Source: Gordius sp. MW1 (lineage: Eukaryota; Nematomorpha; Gordioida; Gordea; Gordiidae). Taken from it: 64,000 bases of DNA. The stretch spans positions 23,981,245 through 24,045,244 of the forward strand of contig OZ038528.1 in NCBI GenBank assembly GCA_964036665.1. Reading direction: 5' to 3'. Position 1 is the stretch's first letter. Every line of letters begins with the position of its first letter. The position numbers were made by a program, and so were the translations under genes. Shown here piece by piece: positions 31,701 to 43,700 of this stretch. The notes beneath the pieces were generated by a model. The model saw only the letters and a list, made by a program, of their open reading frames with translations. It had not been told where the DNA came from and did not search any database.

Positions 31701-34700
31701 CTCTCGAGGGTTAACACAAATTGTTAATATCAAAAGCCATATAAATGAGTTTTTTAGATTTTCCACTTTCAGTAGCCTTTATTTATTTAAAAACGATACC
31801 ATAATTATTAGGGAAATGCAAGTTAAGAGTTTCTTAATTACGCTTTTTTGCAGGTTTTAGGTATTACTTTTCAACGAAATCTCCAGAAGACGAAGACAAC
31901 ATACCCCCTTACATGCTGAAATTGATTCATTTACGTTTTCCCCCCGGTTACTCTGCTTCTACAGTATCTTCTCAAAGACCTAAGAACGTGGTTAAAGCCT
32001 TACATAGCGGAGGTACGAAAATAACATACTTTTTTTGTTTTTTTTATATTTTTTTTATGTTTTTTTTTTGCTTTTATTGGTTTTGTGGGTGATATTATGA
32101 TAAATATATAGAACTTTTGACTTTTGTTTGGTCGACCATTAACAAACTAAAAGTTTTTTGGTCTGTTTTTCTTAGTCGACCTCTAGACTTAGTCGAAATT
32201 TGAAATACAGACCTGAGTTGACCATTAGTGATATTTAAACCAAAGGTCGACCAAACAAAACCCAGCCGTTTTTATAACACTGCTAACTACTAAGGTATAT
32301 TGCTAGGCTCAAACCACAGCAAATATCTTTAACGTAACTTTTTTGTTGTTGTGAAAGTATTTTAGCTAATGTAATAGTTTTAAAAATAGCTCTAAGATGG
32401 CAATAAAGCCGAAATATGAGCAATTAAAAGGGATAATTTTTAAACAAAATAAATATATATTTATTTTCATTTATTTATATTTATATTCATTTATGTTCAT
32501 ATATAAGGTACAACTGCTCTTTTGTCATCGCCCACCGAATTGACAGATTTGCTGTGGCTATGCAATTCCGACAATTTTCCTTTTAGTTCCTACTTCATGG
32601 AAGCTCAGGTTTGGTGTCCACTAAAAATTTTGCTTACAAATTTCCAAATATTTTATTAATTTTTTTTTTATTAAATCATCCTTTTTTCTCCTTTTAAACA
32701 AACTATTTTTTTTCCAACAATTTTATATGATAAGCCTAGTTAGATTTTACATAAGGATTGGGGTAGAATGAGATATTACAGTTTAGTTCTCATGTAGTTG
32801 AATTTGCAGGCTTTTTGTCTTTGAAAACCACGGGTATTGGTCTGTTTATGCTTAGTCGACCAAAACCAAAGGGCGACCAAACAAAACCCAGCCGGCTCTT
32901 GGATGATAGTTCTTTTATTATGCAAGTACTAGATGAAGGAGGGGGCATAATTATTCAAAATTATAGCCTTTCTTAATTTTTGCCACCGAAAGCGGTCATT
33001 ATCTCAAGTTACATGGTATAATAAAATAATCAGCCGGGCACAAAAAGAATAATGGAATTTTGGCTCGGGCGAGGTGGAAAAAATTAAAGCTAACCTGCGG
33101 TCATTAACTAGTCTATTTGCAAAAGCAAAATAAAAGTCTTTTACAGAAGCTTAAGTCCGCATCCAGCAAAAAACCGTATAAGTTTTCACGGTAATTATTG
33201 AAAAATTACAAGTTGGACAGGACGGACGGACAACCAATAGCGAGCCCATAAATTGCACAGCAATAAATTGCATTAATACTAGCCCTTTTAGCTGTTCAAG
33301 AGATAACACTAAAATTTTGCTTGAATCATGAATTTTTCCATAATTTATTTTCATATCTTGACATATTTTAGCTCATTGATTTCTAAATTTTTGGCTGAAA
33401 GTGAGCCCATAAATTTCACAGAAATAAATACAATACTTTTTTACCCGTTGTTTCAAGAACTGGGACCTTCGGTACGCAGGCTACGAATTTTTATAAAGAA
33501 ATTGCAAAACATTCCCCAAAAACTCAGACCACAACTTGGGATTTTCAATGTGCTATACACAACTTTAAAATAAGAATTAATGATTTAGATCTTTGTTGAT
33601 TTAATTAATAAGTGTCTTTTTAATTGCTTTGCAATTTATGGGCTCGCTTTTGGTTGTCCGTCCGTCCGTCCGTCCGTCCTCTCCAATTTGTACTTCTGAA
33701 CAATCGCCGTGGAAACTTACACTAGTTTCTAATGGCCGTGGACTCGTGCTTCTGTAAAAGTCTTTTATTTTGCTTATGCAAATAGACTAGCTAATTACCG
33801 CTGATTGGCTTTACTTTTTTCGACCTCGCCCGAGCCCGAATTCCATTATTGTTTTTGTGCCCTACCAATTTTACCTTTATTAATGAATTTCTTTAGGCAA
33901 CTTGTCTAGTCTGTTTTATATTTATACATATAAGTGACTTCCTCTCGGTATAGAATAATTTTTGTAACTAGTCTATATACCTCATTATGTATTCGGGTAG
34001 TCAACAGCTACGATAGATGGTAAAACGTGGGCGTTCAAGGAAGCTAACTCAGAACAAGGGGGGCAAGTGCCACCCTTCGCCCCCACCATTGATATCAACG
34101 CGGATGGCCTAAGCAACGGGTCTGACTCGGTTTTCCATTACAAACAAAGGGTTAAAGAGCACTTTTTTAACGCTAGCTCCCCCGAAGTTATCAATGAAAT
34201 ATACGATGGCCCTAGGAAATTTGCTCTTCTCACTGCTCAGGTTTTTTACGCGAAGTTTTGCTCTAATTTGCTCTAGTTTTTTGTTATTTTTTGTTATTAA
34301 TAATGGTGATAAGTTTAGAAATTTAGTTGAAAATTTTGGGAACGCTTTAGAGGAACGGTAGTTGTAAAACAGACTGGGTTATGTTTGGTCGACCTTTGAT
34401 TTTAGTCGACTAAGCGTAAACAGACCAGATGAGACCGTTATTCCTAGTTAAACGAAAGGTCGACCGAGCAAAACCCAACCAGCAGTTTATATGGTGATCT
34501 TAGCTCAAAACGCGGCATACGAATTTCAATTTCAAATTTCAATTATGATTTAGAGTCTCTAAAAAATTTTTGGTTTTATTTTGTTAAACCGAACCTCACC
34601 GAGAAGCATTTTAGCAATAGATAGACACTAAGAAATACTACAATTTTGATTTTAGGTTATTTAAAGTGGTTATTTATAATTTTACGAAACTCTGAAAAAT

Positions 34701-37700
34701 TTGATATATTTAAATTAAGTTTTCCCCAGATTGGTTTCTTGTAACATCCCCCTCTTATTGCAACTGATGATTTCTTTTTCAGATCTATTCCAACGGTATA
34801 TAGCAAACTATTTTGTAACACATTTGCACCATTGATTATTTTTATCGATGATTACTAATACTTATGTAAATTAACTTGGTTTTAAGTTAATTTTTTTTGC
34901 AAATATTATAATTACTTAAGCTTAAAGCTGGTTATTTTAGCTTTCCGCGAAATTTAAACGACCGCGCATTAGTGACTTAGAGATTTTTAAATTTTATATT
35001 GCTCACTCATATAAAAACCTTTCGAGATGCGTACTTATATTAATCAAACTTAACAATCGCTTCTTTAATTTGTGATTTTTTACTATGTATAATAAATATG
35101 GTTTCAACAGAAATGCTTCACATTCGAAATGTTGCAACCTTCAAATTTTTTGAAAACGCTGCTCCTCATCAATAATGGGCCCGATTGTCCACAAGTTGCC
35201 CAATACCTATCGAGCTTGGGTACCCCGGGTCAGGCCTTAGCCACTTGCATACACCTAGCCTCTTGCTTAGGCGCGGCCGAACAACAGGTCAATAATAATA
35301 ATAATAGCTATTTCAAAAGTGGACATTTTTTAATATAAGTATGTGCTTATAAATAAATTACATGTACTTTATGTGAATACATATGTTACATCAGTGTTGT
35401 AAAACGGATGGGTTTTGTTTGGTCGACTTTAGGTTTAATTAAGACTCACAGGAGACTGTGGTCTGGTTTTAAATTTCGACTAAGCCTAGTGGTTGACTAA
35501 GTAAAAGAGACCAAATGGTTAATAGACTAAGGCTGACCATACAAAACCCAGCCGTTTTTACAACACTAATGTTACGATGAGGGGAGTATTGTTTAAGCAT
35601 TCCACTTCGGCTCAAATGAGTTAAGGATGACTCTTGTTTGCTTTCAAAACTGAGCAGAAAGCCAAATTTGGGGGTACAGATAAAAGACAGGACATTAATT
35701 TGATATCCCAATATTTCATAAACTTCGGCAGAAGTCTTAACCATAGATAGACTAGATAGACTGCTCATCAACGTTAAATAAGTGCACCGTTTTTTTCGCC
35801 CTTTTGAAATGTGTACATTTAAGAGAAGGACTTCAAGATTTTAGTAATTTTGGGTATTTAAAGTGTTTTTAGAACGTAATAAATAAATCAAATTACTGTG
35901 ATGATGTGATGTTAAAGCAATTTAGTACGAATCGTTAATTAATTAATTAATTAATCATTTTTTTTCATCGATAGAAGTTTATTTCCAAATAATTATGGAT
36001 GTTTGTTAACATTCTTTTTATTTATTAATACTGAGGAAGGTAAATTCATTTTTTCTTTTTTAACACTGGGGTACACTGCAGAAAGACATGGGAGATATTA
36101 AATTCAAAATGGTGGATTTAATGGTGCGCATTTTACCATATGAAACATGCGGCATGAGCAGTCTATGTTTTCTATGGACGTAACTTCTTTAAATGCAGTT
36201 TTTGTCCGGAAACCCCCCACACTTGTCAGTTATTTTAGGGTTTTTCACTAAATATTGTATTTTTTTTTTAAATATTCTTTTCACATTGGTGCTCATTTGA
36301 AATGAACGCCGTGTTTTTTAGGTCTCAAAAAGTGGTTGATCACACTTATTAATTCATTGATTTCTTAATTGTAAAAAAATTAGATAATTGTTTCGGTTGG
36401 TTCAGAAGTATTAATTTTGTATAAATAATTATCGTATATTTACATTAAAACTCTATTGATACATTTCTAAAAATTGTAAAAGCTATTTTAATTACAGTTA
36501 GAGCTTCAATATTTGTTAAACTTTAATTTACGGGTTTATGAAATACCATAAATTCCATAATTGAAGATTTATATCAGTCATAGTCCCTAATTATGCGACA
36601 TACAATAATTTGTAGATTTGTCAGCATATAATATCAAACTTTACCAAACTGTTAATACTTCAAGCCATGTCTACCATAATAACATTTATTCACTTTAATA
36701 TTTAAATATATAAAATATACATAAAACCCATAAATTGCTTAGCAATTAAAATAATCCATTTTTGTATTTGAACTTATTGCAGATTTTGGAGTGGAACATT
36801 CAAGCACTCGTGATTTACGGTAATTGGGATAGCGTTAAAAATAAGAGAACGTCTCCCCCAGCCATTAAGCTGGGGGCTCAAAGGACCCCAAGCTCGATTT
36901 TATTTGGGCAACAAGGAGGGCCAAGCTCTTACATGAACAGTCCCGGTCAACAAGCAGCGCCGTTTTCTTCCACACCTCAACATGGCTTGCAAAATGGAAA
37001 AGTTAGGCCTGGTCTAACGCCTTTGCTTCTTAATCGGACTCAGGCCGGCAGGGGCACCCCAGGCACCACTTTCAACTTTAATTCTACACCGGCCCAAAGG
37101 CTTTTCGGTAAGTTTGCCGTATTTGGCCTGAAAGCTAAAAAGTCGTTGTTTCTTTAGAAAGTTTTAAGATTGGTGAGGAATATGCAGGATTGAAAAGCTT
37201 AGAGGTCCCTAGAAATTACTAAATTTTGAGGTTTGTAGAGAAAGACTTGGCCTGAAAGCTAAAAAAGTCCTTGTTTTTTGAGAAAGTTTTAAGATTGTTG
37301 AGGAATTGGCAGGATTGAAAAGCTTAGAGGTCCCTAGAAATACTAAATTTTGAGGTTTGTAGAGAAAGATTTGGCCTGAAAGCTAAAAAATTCCTTGTTT
37401 TTTGAGAAAGTTTTAAGATTGGTGAGTAATATGCAGGATTGAAAAGCTTAGAGGTCCCTAGAAATTACTAAATTTTGAGGTGTGTAGAGAAAGACTTGGC
37501 CTGAAAGCTATAAAAGTCCTTGTTTTTTGAGAAAGTTTTAAGATTGGTGAGGAATTTGCAGGATTGAAAAGCTTAGAGGTCCCTAGAAATTACTAAATTT
37601 TGAGGTTTGTAGAGAAAGATTTGGCCTGAAAGCTAAAAAAGTCCTTGTTTTTTGAGAAAGTTTTAAGATTGGTGAGGAATATGCAGGATTGAAAAGCTTA

Positions 37701-40700
37701 GAGGTCCCTAGAAATTACTAAATTTTGAGGTTTGTAGAGAAAGACTTGGCCTGAAAGCTAAAAAAGTCCTTGTTTTTTAAGAAAGTTTTAAGATTGGTGA
37801 GGAATTTGCAGGATTGAAAAGCTTAGAGGTCCCTAGAAATTACTAAATTTTGAGGTTTGTAGAGAAAGATTTGGCTTGAAAGCTAAAAAAGTCCTTGTTT
37901 TTTGAGAAAGTTTTAAGATTGGTGAGGAATATGCAGGATTGAAAAGCTTAAAGGTCCCTAGAAATTACTAAATTTTGAGGTTTGTAGAGAAAGACTTGGC
38001 CTGAAAGCTAAAAAAGTCCTTGTTTTTTGAGAAAGTTTTAAGATTGTTGAGGAATTGGCAGGATTGAAAAGCTTAGAGGTCCCTAGAAATACTAAATTTT
38101 GAGGTTTGTAGAGAAAGATTTGGCCTGAAAGCTAAAAAATTCCTTGTTTTTTGAGAAAGTTTTAAGATTGGTGAGTAATATGCAGGATTGAAAAGCTTAG
38201 AGGTCCCTAGAAATTACTAAATTTTGAGGTGTGTAGAGAAAGACTTGGCCTGAAAGCTATAAAAGTCCTTGTTTTTTGAGAAAGTTTTAAGATTGGTGAG
38301 GAATTTGCAGGATTGAAAAGCTTAGAGGTCCCTAGAAATTACTAAATTTTGAGGTTTGTAGAGAAAGATTTGGCCTGAAAGCTAAAAAAGTCCTTGTTTT
38401 TTGAGAAAGTTTTAAGATTGGTGAGGAATATGCAGGATTGAAAAGCTTAGAGGTCCCTAGAAATTACTAAATTTTGAGGTTTGTAGAGAAAGACTTGGCC
38501 TGAAAGCTAAAAAAGTCCTTGTTTTTTAAGAAAGTTTTAAGATTGGTGAGGAATTTGCAGGATTGAAAAGCTTAGAGGTCCCTAGAAATTACTAAATTTT
38601 GAGGTTTGTAGAGAAAGATTTGGCTTGAAAGCTAAAAAAGTCCTTGTTTTTTGAGAAAGTTTTAAGATTGGTGAGGAATATGCAGGATTGAAAAGCTTAA
38701 AGGTCCCTAGAAATTACTAAATTTTGAGGTTTGTATAGAAAGATTTGGCCTGAAAGCTAAAAAAGTCCTTGTTTTTTGAGAAAGGTTTAAGATTGGTGAG
38801 GAATATGCAGGATTGAAAAGGTTAGAAGTCCCTAGAAATTACTAAATTGAGGTTTGTTAAGCATTTTGGAGAGACAAGCGATGAAATAGCATATTTTACA
38901 TTTTATTCTTGGATGATGACTTATGAAGCATAGAATCGTTGTTTTCGAGCTCATTTTAATCTATAGATCATAGGATAAAATAAGTTTGCAAAAAATGAGT
39001 ATTCATTTTTATTATCCTAGATATTTCAGTGTTGTAACATAAATAAAACCTATAAAAATTCGCCATTTTTTATTTGAGAAAGCTATAACGATATTATATA
39101 TACGCTTCTTATGCATTCATATCGCGAAAAGAGTATATACATCTTTTTAAAGGACAATAATAAATGGCATGGGCGTAGGTAGGCATTGGGATTAGAGGAG
39201 GGAGGCAATAATAGTTTAGGGAAGGGGCAAAATGATCATTTTTTAAAATTTTAGCCATAATTTTAATAAATTTCAACAAATTTTTTGATTTACCCCTTGG
39301 CTACGCCCATGATAATTTAAAAATATGTTTGCATTTTAACATCGCCAGAAGCTCAACTTGATCGATCTCAGTCTCGTAGCGATATTCCAGTATCAGAAAG
39401 ATTTTTGCAAAGGGGGGACCCTTGGAATCGCGGGCCGACTACCCAAAATGAATACACCATACCCCCTTACGATGTGCCGCAAATTGTCGAAGAAAACTCA
39501 CCAACGCCCTACCCCATTCCACTGTCGCCCATTCAAGAGGGCTTATTGCATTATTTTTGGAGAATCGTTCGGTATTTTACATATTCATATTTTTAATTAA
39601 AATATATTTTATAATTTTAAATTTTGTTTAAGAAATATATGTGATGATGTTAGAAGATTTTGTTACTCTTAAAGAATAATTTTAAGAGATTTATTCGCAG
39701 GAGTGAAATTTGTTTGAAAACCAAACAGAATTTCTAACGTAATAAAAGTTAAATTAGTCTTTTTTTCAACGATTCATGATATTAAAATAATCTTTTAAAG
39801 TAAATTGGTTAACAACCCTAACCTGACCCTTAATTTTCTTTTTATTTTTCAATCCAAATTTATAACACATAAACTATATCGCCTCCTTATAAAGGTAGCA
39901 TAGTGTTGTTTGAAGAATTGGTAGGAACTACGTTAATTTTGTAAATATTACACCTTTGTTTAAAAACAACTTTATTTAAAGCTTAATATTTTTTTTCAAA
40001 TTTTAATTCCACGCATACAGTCCAGTATGGAACGTGCCCGTAGCCTTTAGCATTTCGGATGTTAATTCGGCCAAAGATGGAAGCAACCCAGTTATTTCTT
40101 CGAACATAACTCAGCCCGACTCCCAACGCAATAGCTTTCTGAGCTTGTTGTATGGACCTAACGATTTTTCTTGCTTAGCTGCCAGACTTCAAGGGCTAGA
40201 AAATTTTTGCAAAGCAAACCCTTCCTTGTTAACTTCACAGCATGCTACGCCACCAATTGGCACTCCCACTAACTTATCTTCCTCCAGGTTATTACATAAT
40301 TATCTTTTTTTTACATAGGAATAACATTATAAATTAATTGCTACGCAATTTATGGGCTCGCTTTTGGTTGTCCGTCTGTCCGTCCGTCCTGTCCAACTTG
40401 TAATTTTTGCAATAATTGCCGTGGAAACTTGTACGGGTTTTTAATGGCCGTGGACTTATGCTTCTGTAATTAAGACTTTTATTTTGCTTTAGCAAGACTA
40501 GCTAATGATCGCTGGTTGGCTTTAATTTTTTCGACCTCGCCCGAGCGCAAATTCCATTATATGGGCTCGACTGATTTGCCTTTATTAAACCCCCTCAATT
40601 TTAAATTTTGCCCACCCCCACCTAATTTAAATCCCGGCTACGCCTATGATTTGGAAATATGAAACGCTGTTGCGCAGTTTCTAATCTTCAAAATCAAACT

Positions 40701-43700
40701 TTCAAGTGTTTAAACTCTTGTTTATTATCACATTTTTGTGTCTTTTCTAATTTGTTGTTGTGGAATTATTTATTTAGAGCTATGGATATCAGCCCAGCTT
40801 CAAATCCGGGTTCCGCGCGATTTAAACGCAAAAATATATCGGGATCGCAGTATTTTACTACACCCGACAAAGGTATTCCTCATCCTATTCACGTACTATT
40901 CTCTATATCTCCTATAACACATGAAATTTTAGCAATTTTTTTTTGGCATACTTTTTTGGTCATTTATTGTATTTTTATGTTTCTAAATAAAAGTAGTGCT
41001 GTAAAAACGGCTGGGTTTTGTTTGGTCGAACATTTGTTTTAGTCGACTAAATATCAACAAACCAAAGATATTTTGCTCCGTTTTCTTAGTCGCATAAATA
41101 GACTAATGGTTTGCCCAAAAAACCTTTAGTCCGTTTATGTTTAGTCGACTAAAACCAATGTTCGATCAAACAAAACCCAGCCGTTTTTACAATACTACCT
41201 TTAAAATAGCTAAAATTATGTGTATATATATCATTTTGTGACTATTTAGATGTGGAAGATTTTGGCACCTCGTTTTCTGAAAAGCTAATTTGGCTCGTTA
41301 CTAGAACCAAAGAACTGGCCCTCCTTTTCAAGATACTGTCGGAGCACGATTTACCACGCATTTTTAGCACACTACCCCCCGTACATTGATAATTCATTTT
41401 TACTTAGAAAGTTAATTTGATGATGGTTTTTAAAGCTAAAAAGTTTATTTTTACGAAAACAAAGTCACATATATAAGCATTCATAGACTACATAGCTCAT
41501 GTCATATGTTTTATATGAGAACATGAGTAACAATAAATCCACCATTTTGAATTTAACTATCTTCCATGTGTTTCTGCAGTGTAACCCGTTGTTAAAACAG
41601 AAAAAGTGATTGACATCACATCAACACAGTATTTTTGTTTTTACTTTTATGAATTGTGTATAAGATATATATTTTAAAATGCTATTTTTATTATTTAACT
41701 AGTTAAATATTTTTTTCTACGTTTTAAAAACATTAAAAATGTGCGCAAAAGGGAAGGACATATAGATTATAGTAATCTTGGTTATTTAAAGTGTTTTTAA
41801 AATGTAATAAAACAAATATTGAAGTGATTAAACATTAAAAACAGCATTTCCAAATATATTATTTACAAAATTCTTAAAAATAAAACACAAAAATACTGTG
41901 TTGATGTGATGTTAACAATTTATTGCCATCTGCATTTTATAAAATAATCATTTAATAACACTCCTTTTTATTATTAACTAATAAGGAAGGTAACTTCATT
42001 TTTTCTATTTCTACAATGAGGTACAATTCAGAAAGAGGTGGAAAATTAATTTCAAAATGGTGGATTTGATGGTACACAATTTACCATATGAAACATATGA
42101 CATGAGCAATCTATGTAGTCTATGCCAATATCATATAAGACATTTAATCTTAATTTTTATTTGTTTCATATATTATTTGCATTTAGGATGACGCACAAGA
42201 ATTGGTAGATTCATCATTTTACACCATACTAATTTCAAAGTCCTGCGGAGAGACTAAGCCACAGCAAACAGCTTCCTTAAATCAAAGTAGCCTCTCGTTC
42301 AATACGATGCCAACTAGCATTTCATCCACCTTAATAGCCCACATCATAACTGCGGCCATAAACCATTATCTTACCGACCAATCCCTAGGCCCTATGGCCA
42401 GTGATATACTGGTCAAGCGGCTGCAAGAAAGCTGCCCATCCTTCTATGGGCCCGATGAGGCGCTCATAGCTAAGGTTGAACGATCATTGATTTTGGGGGA
42501 TGGTTTATAAATTTAGAAAGTTATTTGACTAACGACTTTTATAGCCTCGGGCAAGACCCCGAAATTTGGCAATTTATTAATTTGAGAGCCCTTGTTTTAA
42601 ATATTATGGGTCGGGGTCTTCCCTTTTGAGATGCTGTTTAAGTAGTGTAACGCCTGGGTTTTGTTTGGTCGATCTTTGGTTTGAGCCGACTAAACATACA
42701 CAGACCAAAGCTTTGACTATCTTATGCGACGAAGAAAAATAGACCAAAAAGCCTTTTGTCTCTTTATGTTTAGCCGATTAAAATTAAAGGTCGATCAAAC
42801 GAAACTCACCCGTTTTTACAACACTGCGTTAAAGGATGTAGGGCATTCGATTAATTAGAAAGGTGTATTTTGGAATAAACCCAATTGAACTTCTAGTTTA
42901 TTCATCTTGTCAATCTATGAATGTTTGAGTTGTAGACAAGTGAAAGTATTATATTTCGAATAAATTTTAGTCAATACGACTTTCAGACGAAGATATATCA
43001 ACTGTAAAGCTTTTTTTTATAATTGTCTTTTGGCGCACTTTTAAGAGTGTTGAGAAGTATTAAAATTTGACTATTTTATCGACGAAGTCTCTTCTATATA
43101 AATCGAAATTGATCTTAAGCCTAAGTTCACTCCTATTCGATTCTTATCCTTGTTAATTGAAAGCTCAATATTTTATACAAAGCATATTTTCAAATATTAG
43201 CCATTAGGACCTCTAGAAAACAAAAAATTAATATATTTGGCCTACTTTAATAATACTAAATCCTCAGATCCCTAATGACTTTATTTTCACACTCTCTTAA
43301 AAGTATTGACATTATTTTAAATTAAAATTTGACTATAATGTACTGAAAAAAGGATAAATTTTAGGAAACTATTATTCATCTTTATCAAGTATTTGGTCCC
43401 ACAGTCGTGGAGTTTGTTTTGATGAGTTTCATCCATCTTGACCGGGTAAGTGCCATGTCCTGATCAATCTTTTTAGAAATCATAACTTTGTCCTCTTGCC
43501 CTTTCCACGTGACACGAGGTCGTCCTATCCCCTCTCATCTCCGGTACCTCCATGTCCAGTACTTTTCGAGACTTACATCATTCGTCTCCCTTCTTAGTAT
43601 ATGCCCCTACCGTGATAATAATAATTTTTTTAAATAACTTTTTTTCCCGATGTTAAAAATACAGGCAAACGAATATTTGGTTTCGGCCTCTAGGATGAAT

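Noticed and set aside
33328..33573. 81-codon frame inside the foldback spacer
   Set aside because: No recognisable domain, AT-rich composition like the intron, and it sits within a repeat.
34783..34795. A 13-nt micro-exon (ATCTATTCCAACG between CAG and GTATAT) between NUP155 exons 11 and 12
   Set aside because: It would shift the frame of exon 12. Joining 34240 directly to 35111 keeps phase and gives the conserved residue spacing.
37112..38870. Array as coding repeats extending NUP155 exon 13
   Set aside because: A canonical GTAAGT donor precedes it, stops occur in all frames of the unit, and exon 14 joins in phase without it.
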